Source of the DNA: Primulina eburnea
Taxonomy: Eukaryota; Streptophyta; Magnoliopsida; Lamiales; Gesneriaceae
DNA length: 64,000 nucleotides
Assembly: GCF_022965805.1 (NCBI RefSeq)
Contig: NW_027330869.1
Coordinates: 1-64,000 of the forward strand
Direction: 5' to 3'
Both the position numbers and the translations under genes were made by a program. Shown one piece after another: positions 22,245 to 32,601 of this stretch. The first letter of the stretch is position 1, and each line of letters begins with the position of its first letter. The notes beneath the pieces are model-generated. The model was not told the origin of the DNA and did not search any database. It saw only the letters and a program-made list of their open reading frames with translations.

Positions 22245-24319
22245 TATTTTGTAAGTTGCACAGAGCGATGATGTTTGGATATATGGAGTTGTGTATTTTC
22301 TGCTCTTTTGTTTCTTTTTTTCCCAAAACTGTGCTTGTTTTTATCAAAATACATGTCAAATTTCATGTCTCAAATAAAATATATGGTAAGATTTGTGTAA
22401 GAAGAAACTAGGTCGATTGTTTGTTGAGGTGCTTGATGGCAAGTAATAATGTGTCATGGATCTTTTGTCACAAGCAAACCCTTTTGTTCCAAAGATCCAA
22501 CTTTTTGTATACACTACAGTCAAAAAGAAACAACTACAGAAACAAGAACGAAGCAACTAAGTTGTAAGCTTGTGCCTTGGGAGGAATAATGGTGGCAGCA
22601 TCCGGAAACAATTTACTCAAAACTGCTTAGCTTCTTATTGTTCTAATGAAAGTAAAAACCAACTAAAAGAAGGCCCCGACTCAAATTATGCTTGTGAATG
22701 AAGATGCTGAAAAATAGTTTGCAGTATAAGCAGATTTGCCTCGATGCCTTTTCTATATTAGTTCATGGTCTCATGAGGTTGTTGAGTAAGGTTTCTTGCC
22801 GTTCTGTTACTTACAAATGGTTTGGAGACTGGCAATCTCTACCTGTATCTCTTCTTTGTATACATATTTCTAAGGCTTGATTGTCTTTCTTTCTCACATT
22901 TCATTCAAAGTGGATGGATATAATCAAGTTGCTATCAAGTTGGTCTTGTTGATGTTTATCGCCGTTTCATCCTCTTTTCCAATATTGGAGGGTAATTGCT
23001 ATGGCTAGCAAGCAGCTGGAATTGAAATCAATGTCAAAGAAAAGTGGTTATGAACCTGCTCGCAAGGAAAGAAGAGCGACAAGGTTCACAGTCCCCGACA
23101 ACGCTTTGTTCTTGATAATGCTTTATGTATATAGTGTATCGTTTCTGGGCTAACGTTGGATGTAGCAGTGATCTTCTACTTGCAGTCGGCTTCTGGTCAC
23201 GGAATTTTGATGACTTCATAGGTTTTATGCACGAAGAAATGCTTTCAAATGTTATTAATTTTTTCTCAGCTTAATAGTCAGTAAACTCATTGCCTTTTAA
23301 TTGAATAATCTCGTGTTTGGATTCACGAATTTGATTTGGAGAATGATTTGAACGATATATATCAAATAACACCAATTTCGGGTGTATCTGAAATCCACAG
23401 CATCTACTGCTGAAATTTCTTGATATGAAATGGATTCAGAACTCACCTGAATACCTGATCACATAATTGCATGGAGAAGATCTGCAATCCCAAACTTATC
23501 CCTTCTTCCCCAAAGCTTAGAGTGTACCAGTTAACAAGTTGCTATAGTAAAATTAACAACGTCGTCGCAGATCTAACCGTCATCACTGATCCAAACATAA
23601 GAAGTTCGTTCATGAATGACTACAAATAAAAAAAATTACGTCGATACATCCATCTTGAAGATAATGCTTTAGGATATGAAGAAATAAATCAAGCCCACTA
23701 ATTAAATGACGAGGAATATCCAATACCAGAATAATACTCGATCTTTAGGTTCGTGTTTTTTATATTAATGTATTGGACACTACCATATCTCATATCAAGT
23801 GCAAAAACGATACAGATGAGGTTCTGAAATGCTTAGAAAGTTAATTTTCTAGCCAGAGGTTCAGACACATATTTTTTTCATATAATTTTTAAAGAACCTC
23901 CCGATCTTTGGATCCACACAAACCTCATAAATATTTAATGACACTCAAAATTAATTGCGTATAGCTGCATCAATCCCATGTCAGTTGTAAGATATTTTGT
24001 CTTGTCTGAAGGAGTGGGGGATTTCCCAAAAGAAAAAAAATGGCAGCTGCACATATTATCATGTTTATTTTACTGCCGTGGGAAGACATCCCCACAAGAT
24101 CTCATGGCAGGAGTTCTGCCTTTATACGTAAGGTCAGTTTTTTTGTTTTTTATTTTATTCCGAAGGATTTTTTTTATATGATTAGATCTCGAATATATTG
24201 TCTCAAACTTAAGAATTTCATCAACATACGGTCGTTAATTTTAGTTATTCATATATCATATCCATTTTACAAATTATTTAAATTCTCTCTCGTGATCGAA
24301 TATTAGCATTATTTCCTAA
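22245..24319. other. No gene seen; mTERF 3' flank
   Basis: Contains the mTERF 3' UTR (to about 22390) and AT-rich sequence. Readings of 60-68 residues at 22698, 23034 and 23978 show no domain and no family text. Confidence 0.5.
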
Positions 24320-24468
24320 GCGATGTGAGGCGGATCTTTTATTTGGATCATCCATAAAAAAATATTATTTTTTATGTTAAGAGTATTACTTTTTATTGTG
24401 AATATCAGCAGGGTTGATCCGTCTCACAGATAAAGATTCGTGATACCGTCTCACAAGAGATCTACTCG
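24320..24468. mobile_element. MITE copy related to 8424-8603, opposite orientation
   Basis: Shares GTGAGGCGGATC, TTATTTGGATCATCCAT, AAAAATATTATTTTTTATG, AGAGTATTACTTTTTATTGTGAATAT and TTGATCCGTCTCACAG with the reverse complement of 8424-8603. Diverged, and the outer ends are lost. Confidence 0.7.
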
Positions 24469-25141
24469 TACATAATATGTTTACATATTTAAAAGTTGTT
24501 TTTTATAAATCTAGAAATGATTTTTTAATAATTAATTAGAAAAATTTATTTAAATGTGACGATATTTTTTTTGTTTTAAGCTTATGTTTTTGGGGAACTT
24601 GGTGTTCAGTCCCTGTTTGACCACAAACTTCCATTCCACTCCCTCCTTCATCTTATTTTCCCAAAATACCCCTCTTACCTATATCTTAAATTATGGATTT
24701 TCCTTTTAAATTTAATGGCCCATCATGCTTCCGAAAATAAATTGAATCTTATACCTTTTTGACCGGAGTACCACCGGGTTATATCCACCGTATTTTACGA
24801 ACTGCTCCTCACAGTCCAACCACGCGATCGCAACCGATGGTTACTGGCGTAGATTCCTTCAGCAGTACTTGGCACAACTCTAATTCGTTTCCTACCTTAG
24901 AGTGTACAGTATAAAATAAAATTTTAAAAATAATACATGAGAGGGGCTAGAGCAAAGATCTCTTTTATTCAAACACAAACATTTATTTATTACATAGTAA
25001 CCTCCTGTAGAGGAGGAGAAACTTGTTTAGCTACTTATCGTAGCTGAACTCTTAACACTCATAAAACTTGAAAGAAAATATTACAACCTTGTATGAAAGA
25101 AATGGAGAAAATATTTGATGATCTTCACTTCCTTCTACCTG

Positions 25142-25157
25142 CTTTATTTATAGAAGG
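25142..25157 (-). promoter_or_regulatory. Probable pregenomic RNA promoter TATA box
   Basis: TTCTATAAATAAAG on the minus strand lies between the last viral ORF and the leader, where caulimovirids place the full-length transcript promoter. AATAAA-type signals follow at about 24965-24995 on the same strand, fitting a terminally redundant transcript end. Confidence 0.6.
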
Positions 25158-25245
25158 CTCCTTCGGATTTGAACTTCGGATTTCAAATCTTCATAAGCCT
25201 TTACAGCTTGCATTGGGGACCATTTGGTGGTTGAGGGGTCCCTGT

Positions 25246-25446
25246 CTAGATTATTAATCTTGACATCAACTTCTCATCCTCCTTTATCTCTCTTAGATAC
25301 CATTGTCGATGAGTTTCCAGGATATCGGCAATAATTTCATCTTTTTTATACTCTTTGAAATGATTTACTAACCATTTCAGTGCTTCTGCCTCTTTCCTCT
25401 TGTATGTTATTCTTCTTTTCAAAACTTTCAAATATACACGATACAT
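25246..25446 (-). pseudogene. Short charged ORF after the transactivator-like gene
   Basis: 66 residues, Lys/Glu-rich and helical (RRITYKRKEAEALKWLVNHF). Probably a viral 3'-terminal coding remnant, in a different frame from its neighbour. No recognised domain. Confidence 0.35.
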
Positions 25447-25670
25447 TTTAAGTTTTGATTCTGGTGTGTTAACTGGTTTCCTTTCTGTCCTTATTTATGG
25501 ATGAATTTTCGGGACCAGTTAATTTACTTTTATTCATTGGATTCCTTTTAGATTGGTATCCAATGCTTGCTGAGTCATCCACCATTTGTTATTGGTGGTC
25601 TATTTGTCCTTTACCACTAATTAGTGGTTGTCTTGTTTCTACCACCACATGGTAGTGGTACATGTCCCTT

Positions 25671-26774
25671 TTAATTTTGTCGAGGAATCTTCGGCTTTCG
25701 GCTTCCTCGAGGAAATCGTGAATGTGGTCCATCCCCACTTGTACTGGTATCGGTAAAGTGTTTCCGATCAGATCTCGGCTTGAATCCTTTACCAAATTCC
25801 GGTTCCTTCTGGTTTTGGCATTCTGGACAGATGTTTTCAGACCATCTTCCTACATGTGCCATATTACAGAATTTCCGACGAGTTTCTTTACTTGCCGGCA
25901 GCTTGCTATTCCACAAAAGATTTCTTTTCTTTTCAAATAGATCTTCTGCAAAACTTGTTGTTTTTCCTGTCATGGTATTTAACAGGAATGATCCGTTCAC
26001 TGAATGATTGTAGAATTTGAACGGAAACTTGACTTTGTCCATCTCAGTGAGACAGACCCAAATACCCCAAGCTCTTCTGGTAGAAATGTCATCTTCAGTT
26101 ATTGAAGACACCAGGGGTGTTTCTTCTGTCGGAGGGTCCTTGATAAATTTCTGGACACTCAAATCTGGCCTTCTTAGCTTGATGAAATGGAAGGCTTCGT
26201 GAGAACCTTTTCCTGCTGGTTCTGGTGCTGTACTAAAGAAGTATAGCTCCAGAACATCTCCCCTGGACAAATAATCATTGTTTGCCCAAGTCTCGTGAAC
26301 AGCTTCCTGGATCCATTTTGGTAGACCTGAAATTTCTGGAAAGCTGGGTGATGTAGTATAAACTGAGGCAAGAGCCCCAAATTCATACCATGCTTTAACT
26401 TCCTTTGGATATGAATTTTGTTTCATCCATACCCTTGGATATTTTCCTGAAACGTCAACCCTGCTTGTAGCTGGGTTAATGCCAATTCGTGTTTTTAATT
26501 TCTCCCAATTCTGTTGATAAACCTGAAATGGAGAAATTATACTTTCATTAGTATCAACCTTAGTTTTGCCTTTGTCAATACGAGGCCTAAGGTTAATCTC
26601 TCCCTCTTCAATCCCCGAGGTGAAGGGTTGACTTGAAGACTCAAGATAAGGATCAGGAGTCTCAATTTTTGTTTTGGCCGACTCATCTGATGATGATCCC
26701 GACTTAACACTTGTGCAAGGGGTATTTGAATCCCCCGCTACAGGTATAGAGTCCTGTACTCGAAAACTCTCCAT
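25671..26774 (-). CDS. Pararetroviral transactivator/inclusion-body-like protein
   Basis: 367 residues. Ser/Thr/Pro/Glu-rich N-terminus (residues 1-90), then a central domain (KVKAWYEFGALASVYTTSP, ending near KLRRPDLSVQKF) similar in position and style to the ORF VI/TAV proteins of caulimovirids, which promote polycistronic translation. A Cys pair, CPEC, is near residue 325. The last ~40 codons look frameshifted: the alternative reading (25795-25589, DFLEEAESRRFLDK) is more protein-like. The assignment is by genome position plus weak similarity. Confidence 0.6.
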   Translation of the reverse strand: MESFRVQDSIPVAGDSNTPCTSVKSGSSSDESAKTKIETPDPYLESSSQPFTSGIEEGEINLRPRIDKGKTKVDTNESIISPFQVYQQNWEKLKTRIGINPATSRVDVSGKYPRVWMKQNSYPKEVKAWYEFGALASVYTTSPSFPEISGLPKWIQEAVHETWANNDYLSRGDVLELYFFSTAPEPAGKGSHEAFHFIKLRRPDLSVQKFIKDPPTEETPLVSSITEDDISTRRAWGIWVCLTEMDKVKFPFKFYNHSVNGSFLLNTMTGKTTSFAEDLFEKKRNLLWNSKLPASKETRRKFCNMAHVGRWSENICPECQNQKEPEFGKGFKPRSDRKHFTDTSTSGDGPHSRFPRGSRKPKIPRQN

Positions 26775-26828
26775 TTGAGAAACCAGTGGTCTCTCAATGC
26801 CCTGGAGGATAGGCCTTTGCGTTACAGA

Positions 26829-27017
26829 TCATAACTGAGTATATGCCTGTAAACATCCTGTAATTCGATCAGAGACAATTCTCTTATCAGCTTGTTGTAG
26901 CCTTCCCGCAACTTCTGCGTTAACAGCTAACTTGTTGAACTCGGTTTGAAGCATTTTAAGGTGTTCCCTCAAATGCCTCTGCATCTTGATAATAGCATCA
27001 ATGTCAATGTTGTCCAT
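26829..27017 (-). CDS. Pararetroviral small ORF upstream of the transactivator-like gene
   Basis: 62 residues, helical and charged (DAIIKMQRHLREHLKMLQTE). Overlaps the polymerase stop. It may be an accessory ORF or the N-terminal part of the transactivator-like gene: the reading frame closes at 26829, 55 bases before the next ATG. Unrecognised. Confidence 0.4.
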   Translation of the reverse strand: MDNIDIDAIIKMQRHLREHLKMLQTEFNKLAVNAEVAGRLQQADKRIVSDRITGCLQAYTQL

Positions 27018-27220
27018 CTCTTGTTAAAAAATCTGCAAGAATATTTTCATGAGATTTTATTATCATAATATCAAAAATATAATTCTGACATAAAGCTTGC
27101 CATCGTAATAATCTAGCCTTCTCCGGTTTAGACTCAATTCTATTCCTCAAAAAGGCTTTAACTTGAGTATTATCAACTTTCAAAGTGAATTTCTTTGCAA
27201 GTAAAAATAACGGCCATTTT
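27004..27220 (-). pseudogene. Out-of-frame remainder of pararetroviral RNase H
   Basis: Continues the RNase H domain in a shifted frame (Trp-Pro-Leu, a conserved Asp-Asn pair, RIESKPEKARLLRWQALCQ, and ADFLTR near the end). The stop overlaps the next ATG (27017) by 11 bases. Confidence 0.75.
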
Positions 27221-29032
27221 TCAAAAGCCCTTTTTACTGCATAGAACTTCGTTGATATGCCATCTTATGGCTTCTGCATCTGAGAATAACCCACTACAAT
27301 ATCTGCATGGTTGTTCTCCATCTGGTGTGAGCTTGGTTAATACTGCAGCCCACCAATGATCACTGGCATCAGTATACAATACCAGATCATCCTCGTCTTG
27401 AGGAATAGCCATCTTTGGAAGATTTTTGCAAACCTTCTTTAAATGGATAAGTCCTTTTGTGTGTTCGTCTGTCCATATAAATCTAGCATCTTTTTTCAAT
27501 AATGGACTGAACACTTTCCTGTGTTTTGCTAGGTTTTTGATAAACATCCCAGCAAAATTAACAACCCCTAAAAAACTTTGAAGTTGCTTCTTGTCTTTGA
27601 GATTGTCTGGAAAATTCTGCACCTTTTCTACTATGTGTTCTTGCAGAATTATTCCTGACTCATCGATTTCAATTCCGAGGAATTCAATCTTTCTTGTAGC
27701 AATGACTGCTTTCTTTTCAGATAAAACCAGTCCTTCTTTCTTGCAAACATTAGAGAAAATTTCCAAATGTTTAACATGTTCATTCATATCTTTGGATGCT
27801 ATTAAAACATCGTCGATGTAAACAAACATAAACTTGAAATAATCTTTGAAAAGATTATCCATCTTTCTTTGAAATATCTGGGGTGAGTTAGCCAATCCCA
27901 TTGGTAATACTTCCCAAATATAATGTCCTTGAGGTGTGGAGAAAGCTGTGAATTTCTTGCTTTCTTCCTGCATCCGAATCTGATAGAATCCAGACTTGCA
28001 ATCAAATTTAGAGAATATCTTGGCATTGCGAATGCAACTAATCAAGTGTTCTCTACTAGGTATAAAATACCCATCAAACTCCAGAATCTTATTAATTTCT
28101 TGATAATTAATAACTAATCTGGGTTTCCCTCGTTTAATCTCACCATGATTTCTTACCAGAAAACCTGGACTGCTATATGGTGATATACCTGCTTTGATTA
28201 ATCCAAGGTCCAAATGTTCCTTGATTATAATCTGCATATCCCTCTGATCAATGATGTTCATTGGGATGGGTTTACAACGGACAAATTCATACTCTTTGCC
28301 TTCCTTGATCTTAAGGCAGGCCCTGAGTTGATTTCTGTCCCACCATGCCAAGGGATCTTCGTTATAATTTTCTTTGATCCTCTTCTTGACATCTTCCAGT
28401 GATACCTTAGATTCAAACTCTACTTCATTTGCATGTAGAGTTATCTTAAGGCATTCTATATCTTCTGGTTGGAGTTCCTTATCTGCTCTTAACTGCATTG
28501 TTTCTCCAAACCGTCTTGAATCTTTCATTTTCGGGTTCAGAAGTTTTCCTGAATCACCACGCTTGCTGCGAAACTGGATTGGCAATTTTCTGTAAAATGC
28601 CGCCCTAAGTCTCTGGACTATGATTTTGTGAGCACATGGTGTTGTGAACACTAATCTTCTAGTCTCATTATCTTGTGTATAGGACTTGAACATTTGTAGG
28701 AAATTATTTCCTAATAATATGTCAGCTCCTGTGTCATGAAAATAAATTGGTGGTGTCTTTACCTTGTACCAAGGTGTTTGTCCAGCACCTCCAATCATGA
28801 TTTCAGTCATCTTGATCCCTTTACCTAAGATTAAGATTCTTCTGGAAAAATCTCTTCCAGCAATCTTGGGTAACTCTTCTTCCAAATTATTTGGAAAAAC
28901 TCCTCGTTTTGCTGTACATATTCCAGCACCTGAATCAATATAAGCAGCAAAATATTCTGCCTTATATTGTTCATACAACATTCCTACTGGAATGTATATG
29001 GAGAATGGACTTGTGGTCATTGTATTTTCCAC
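27221..29032 (-). CDS. Pararetroviral protease-reverse transcriptase-RNase H (frameshifted end)
   Basis: 603 residues open. Aspartic protease with YIDSGAG near residue 32. RT with LVINYQEINK, SKFDCKSGFYQIRM and the catalytic FVYIDDVLIAS near residue 390. RNase H starts with LVLYTDASDHWWAAVL near 565 and includes the caulimovirid YCSGLFSDAE motif. The frame fails just after WHINE by a small deletion; the rest of RNase H continues in another frame to a TGA at 27004-27006. Decayed, otherwise well preserved. Confidence 0.9.
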   Translation of the reverse strand: MENTMTTSPFSIYIPVGMLYEQYKAEYFAAYIDSGAGICTAKRGVFPNNLEEELPKIAGRDFSRRILILGKGIKMTEIMIGGAGQTPWYKVKTPPIYFHDTGADILLGNNFLQMFKSYTQDNETRRLVFTTPCAHKIIVQRLRAAFYRKLPIQFRSKRGDSGKLLNPKMKDSRRFGETMQLRADKELQPEDIECLKITLHANEVEFESKVSLEDVKKRIKENYNEDPLAWWDRNQLRACLKIKEGKEYEFVRCKPIPMNIIDQRDMQIIIKEHLDLGLIKAGISPYSSPGFLVRNHGEIKRGKPRLVINYQEINKILEFDGYFIPSREHLISCIRNAKIFSKFDCKSGFYQIRMQEESKKFTAFSTPQGHYIWEVLPMGLANSPQIFQRKMDNLFKDYFKFMFVYIDDVLIASKDMNEHVKHLEIFSNVCKKEGLVLSEKKAVIATRKIEFLGIEIDESGIILQEHIVEKVQNFPDNLKDKKQLQSFLGVVNFAGMFIKNLAKHRKVFSPLLKKDARFIWTDEHTKGLIHLKKVCKNLPKMAIPQDEDDLVLYTDASDHWWAAVLTKLTPDGEQPCRYCSGLFSDAEAIRWHINEVLCSKKGF

Positions 29033-30252
29033 ATTTTATCTTCTGCCATAAACTCCATTCCATACTCTAGACGTTTCCAAAGTTTATGTTCCTCGAGAAA
29101 CTCTAGTCCAAGAATCAGTCGATCTGATTCTTTCCCTGGAATCCCTTGGATATGGACTTCCAATTCTCCGATATTAATCAGTCCCTGGTAAGTTCCCATC
29201 GCAGGTTGTTCTAAATAGTATATTGAATTACAAGGAAATTGATTCCTTTGCTCTGTAATATCAAATACTATTTCAACCTCCTTCCACCCTTCCGGGCATC
29301 TAAGTTTTCCTATTGCAGAAAAACTTTTCAGCTCCTGTTGGGTGTCTATGACAGGCCTTTTATTCCATCTGTAACTTGTAATTCTATCTCCTTGAAAAGA
29401 TAGTCTTCTTGATTCCAATCTAAGACTTTGATTCCTTTGTAGAATTGGTTTGTCTTGGATCTGGATATCTGTTTCCTGTATTAAAGGAAACTCGACTCTT
29501 TCTGGATAAATTGCCTGAGCAACTTTTCCAAATATCTCAGGGATTTCAATAAACTCATTTCTAATAAACAGTTCAGAATGATGTGTATTAGATAGAGCAT
29601 ATGAAATTTGATAGGTAATAGAATATGGCCTATTACCTTCTTTCATCAGCCTTTTTTCCTTGAAGTTCTGATGCAATGTCAAGGCTCGGCTGAAATCTCG
29701 ATCTGCCAGGTTGTAGGCTATCCTTGGATAGATTACCCCTACAATTTTTCCTGCACAGAGGTTTCCTGAGATTGTTCCCAGTACTGAATCTTGTAGATTC
29801 CCCATTCTTTTATCGCAAATAGCAATATCGATAGGTGAATCTATCCCTTCTTTGAAAGTAGCCTTTATCATAATTTGGATTGCTCTGATATGAATCCAGG
29901 ACATAGTCCTTGCTACTTCTATCTTGAGTTTTTGTAATTCCTCCTTAATTTCTTCGGAAGGAATTAACTGCATCTCCATCCTATTTCCTGTAAGTTCCAT
30001 TGGGATTGCCATTTCCCTTCTAGAAACTTTATAGATTAGATGATGCTTTCTGTTTCTTAGGCCAAGGCTTCCTAAGAACTTTTCTACCTGTCCTGCGGAG
30101 AAACCTTGATATCTCTGTAGGCTTGGATTTTCTCTCATGATTCTTTGAACCATGTTATGAGATATAGTTGTCTGGCTGAAAAACCCAGACAAATCTTCAT
30201 GTGTTTCGTGTCGAAACACCTCGTCTTCAGTCAGATTCCGATTCTGTTCCAT
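29017..30252 (-). CDS. Pararetroviral movement protein (30K family) with extended C-terminus
   Basis: 411 residues, open throughout. Residues ~120-240 match the 30K cell-to-cell movement fold, with the conserved Asp in a SPIDIAICDKRM block, then GNLCAGKIVGVIYPRIAYNL and SITYQISYALSNTHHSEL. The remaining ~150 residues end in GLEFLEEHKLWKRLE-like text, which resembles a retropepsin-type linker. Its last 16 bases overlap the start of the polymerase ORF. Confidence 0.8.
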   Translation of the reverse strand: MEQNRNLTEDEVFRHETHEDLSGFFSQTTISHNMVQRIMRENPSLQRYQGFSAGQVEKFLGSLGLRNRKHHLIYKVSRREMAIPMELTGNRMEMQLIPSEEIKEELQKLKIEVARTMSWIHIRAIQIMIKATFKEGIDSPIDIAICDKRMGNLQDSVLGTISGNLCAGKIVGVIYPRIAYNLADRDFSRALTLHQNFKEKRLMKEGNRPYSITYQISYALSNTHHSELFIRNEFIEIPEIFGKVAQAIYPERVEFPLIQETDIQIQDKPILQRNQSLRLESRRLSFQGDRITSYRWNKRPVIDTQQELKSFSAIGKLRCPEGWKEVEIVFDITEQRNQFPCNSIYYLEQPAMGTYQGLINIGELEVHIQGIPGKESDRLILGLEFLEEHKLWKRLEYGMEFMAEDKMWKIQ

Positions 30253-30360
30253 CAGATTCTTCCTGACTTAAGACTTCCTCTTCTTCATATATACTCTCAT
30301 CTGAGGCAATGTCCTCAAATTGGTATACTTGAATAAGATCCTGGTAATAAACTGCATCTT

Positions 30361-31668
30361 TTATATCCGGAGTCGGGTCGAAGCGTTTAATACCTCTTTT
30401 TTCATTTTCTGGACAGTTGGTCGAGATATGACCTCTTGCTCCACATGTCCAGCAATTGCAGTCCTTGAAACTTCATTGGCCCTAGTATGAGCTCTTCTAA
30501 AAGTTTTCTTGGTAGGTGTTCTCCCTGTGCTTCGAGATGAACTCGATGCCTGGGATGATATCCTACTTCTCGATGGTCCGCTTCTTTGTCCAGATTTATA
30601 AGATCTGGCTTTCTGTCTAGACCATACAGTTCTTGGTTTCCAAGAACTTCTCCCACTTCGTGCATAAGGATGAGTCCTAAAGCTTTTCCTTTTATGCTTC
30701 TGTGGTTTACTTCCAATAATTGTTGGAAGATCATTTATTTTACAACACAAAGGAGTTCTTTTGTTGATACCCTTTAAGCGTTTGTAATTCTTTTGTAATG
30801 CTGCCATATGGCACCATTCTGCCAGTTTTCCTTTAAGAAAAGAGGCTCTTCTTGCCAACGTATCTGGATTACCAGGTACGTATTCCCTTATGAGCATTTC
30901 TCTCCAAGGGCTCGGCATTTTTGCGAAGAAAAGCTGCATAGCTATATCCTCTTCGACTCCTGAATTCCATCTGTATTTAGTGAATAACATAATGTATTCA
31001 TCCACCAAACATATGTCATGTAATTCAAGACTATACAGAGCTTGAGTATATTTCTTCTTCTTCTCTGTATCTTGACTGTTGAAATAGTCTACTCCTATAA
31101 AGTGTGCTTTAAATAGGGTAGCCATTTTTCCCGCGATCTCACTAAGAGATTCTCCAACTAGGACTGACTCTTTCATGTCTGATGAAGTCATGTCCCAAGC
31201 AATTTTTACTGATCCCATAAGACTCATTTCCAAAAGTTTAATGAATCCTTCTTTGTTGAGATCAAGTGTTCCTGCTGCAATTCTCATAGCAGATGTCCAA
31301 TCGTCTATGAGATCTTCTCTGTTTTTGAAGTCTAATACATCAAGGTTAAGCATAACCCCGTAAGGATGTATAGGATCTAAAACAGTTTTCCCATAGGGTG
31401 TTTGGTGCAAAGGAATTTGAGTTCTCCTTGCCCTTGTTCCCGCTGGGTGTGATCCTCCACCAGTATGGAAATCAGTCTGAGATTCTCTCATATTTACATT
31501 ATGAGATCCCATACTTTCCCTTATTGGTTCCTGAGAAGATGACCAGGTTATTGTAGGTGGTGTTTCACCTACTGCTGTATTCATCTTTAGATCTACTACT
31601 TTGAGATTTGCGAAAGATTCCGCAAGTTCTTGTAGATCCTCCAAACCAATCCTTTCTAAAGTTGTCAT
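30361..31668 (-). CDS. Pararetroviral capsid protein, 3' end frameshifted
   Basis: 435 residues open. Residues ~80-300 form the caulimovirid capsid core (GVMLNLDVLDFKNREDLIDDW, then the KYTQALYSLELHDICLVDEY and WREMLIREYVPG regions). A basic Arg/Lys/Ser-rich tail follows. The expected CCHC knuckle (C-W-T-C ... H ... C, near 30405-30450) is present only in another frame, so a frameshift lies upstream of it. The acidic C-terminus is likewise in the alternative frame. The protein from this copy would lack the knuckle. Confidence 0.8.
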   Translation of the reverse strand: MTTLERIGLEDLQELAESFANLKVVDLKMNTAVGETPPTITWSSSQEPIRESMGSHNVNMRESQTDFHTGGGSHPAGTRARRTQIPLHQTPYGKTVLDPIHPYGVMLNLDVLDFKNREDLIDDWTSAMRIAAGTLDLNKEGFIKLLEMSLMGSVKIAWDMTSSDMKESVLVGESLSEIAGKMATLFKAHFIGVDYFNSQDTEKKKKYTQALYSLELHDICLVDEYIMLFTKYRWNSGVEEDIAMQLFFAKMPSPWREMLIREYVPGNPDTLARRASFLKGKLAEWCHMAALQKNYKRLKGINKRTPLCCKINDLPTIIGSKPQKHKRKSFRTHPYARSGRSSWKPRTVWSRQKARSYKSGQRSGPSRSRISSQASSSSRSTGRTPTKKTFRRAHTRANEVSRTAIAGHVEQEVISRPTVQKMKKEVLNASTRLRI

Positions 31669-32039
31669 CAGATGAATTTCTTTTCTGAGACAGACTTGAT
31701 TAGATTGATCATCTTTTCTTCTTCAGTAAAAGGTTTTGACACCACTCTGGCCTTCCCTTGTTGATGTAACAAAGGTTCAGTGCCAAAAGATGGTGGTAAC
31801 CATCCTCCTGAAGTTCTTCTACTAGAACTTGGTTGTTGTTCTAGTTTCTGAATTCTTGTTTGAATATCCTTTATTAATCCCAGAATTTCTTCTTGGGTTT
31901 CAAGGATTTTCTCAACTCGTTGCGGTACAAAATACAGCATATTGCCATAATTTTGGACTGTCTTTTGAATTTCTCTAAGATCTAAAGAGAGCTTAGAGGA
32001 GTCTGAAACTATCTCCAGAAACTTATTATTTTGTATCAT
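31668..32039 (-). CDS. Pararetroviral ORF 3, coiled-coil (virion-associated-like)
   Basis: 123 residues. Central coiled-coil region (VEKILETQEEILGLIKDIQT with IQKLEQQ after it), then a Ser/Pro/Gly-rich basic C-terminus. This layout resembles the virion-associated/ORF II proteins of caulimovirids. Its stop overlaps the capsid start as TGATG, the arrangement used for termination-reinitiation in this family. Confidence 0.55.
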   Translation of the reverse strand: MIQNNKFLEIVSDSSKLSLDLREIQKTVQNYGNMLYFVPQRVEKILETQEEILGLIKDIQTRIQKLEQQPSSSRRTSGGWLPPSFGTEPLLHQQGKARVVSKPFTEEEKMINLIKSVSEKKFI

Positions 32040-32096
32040 AAGTTTACCTGAGATTTTACCTGAGGGTGCAGTAGCTTCCCTTCGTAAATCTGCTGT

Positions 32097-32294
32097 CTAT
32101 ACAGATCCATTGTTCTCTGAAGAATTTCTTCTGAGTAGATTTTGAAGTATGTTTTTTCGGTTTTTTAAACCTTGTAAACGCATACCTTTTGTGCTGAGTT
32201 CAGTGAAGCATGTACTTCGCTGTAATTCTTGCTCTAATTGAATTATTTCTAGCGAAATAAGTTCAATTTCGAACTGGATGGTAGTTCCTGGCAT
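32097..32294 (-). CDS. Pararetroviral small ORF 2
   Basis: 65 residues, mostly predicted helix with heptad-like Leu/Ile spacing (EIELISLEIIQLEQELQR). Starts 3 bases after ORF 1's stop. Function not recognised; a small coiled-coil accessory protein is possible. Confidence 0.45.
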   Translation of the reverse strand: MPGTTIQFEIELISLEIIQLEQELQRSTCFTELSTKGMRLQGLKNRKNILQNLLRRNSSENNGSV

Positions 32295-32296
32295 GT

Positions 32297-32536
32297 TTAA
32301 CAGATCAATGAAGATCTGGTTTTTTCGGCCTGTAAGGGTCTACCTTTTGTGTATGCAAGGTTTTGCAAACACTGCTGTCTTTTATCAGGAGATAAATTTC
32401 CTTTGTTCTCCTGTTTCTGATATCTAACAATAGTTAGATAAACTTGTGTATATTCCAAAATATTGGAATAGTTCTTGTAAATTATTTTTCTCGAACTAAA
32501 GTTCGGATTCATAATTTTCGAAATTCTCCTTCTCAT
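32297..32536 (-). CDS. Pararetroviral small ORF 1
   Basis: 79 residues, first ORF after the primer site. Lys/Arg- and Gln-rich, with a helical segment (NILEYTQVYLTIVRYQ) reminiscent of the small first ORFs of badna- and tungroviruses, whose role is poorly known. It stops two bases before the next ATG, a compact layout typical of these viruses. Confidence 0.5.
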   Translation of the reverse strand: MRRRISKIMNPNFSSRKIIYKNYSNILEYTQVYLTIVRYQKQENKGNLSPDKRQQCLQNLAYTKGRPLQAEKTRSSLIC

Positions 32537-32583
32537 ACATTTAGTTGCTAGTAATAATAAATTTTTTGTGTTTGAAATAAATC

Positions 32584-32601
32584 AACCATGCTCTGATACC
32601 A
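32584..32601 (-). promoter_or_regulatory. Pararetroviral minus-strand primer binding site
   Basis: TGGTATCAGAGCATGGTT on the minus strand is complementary to the 3' end of plant initiator-Met tRNA, the primer site that conventionally marks nucleotide 1 of caulimovirid genomes. It lies 48 bp upstream of the first small ORF. Confidence 0.85.
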
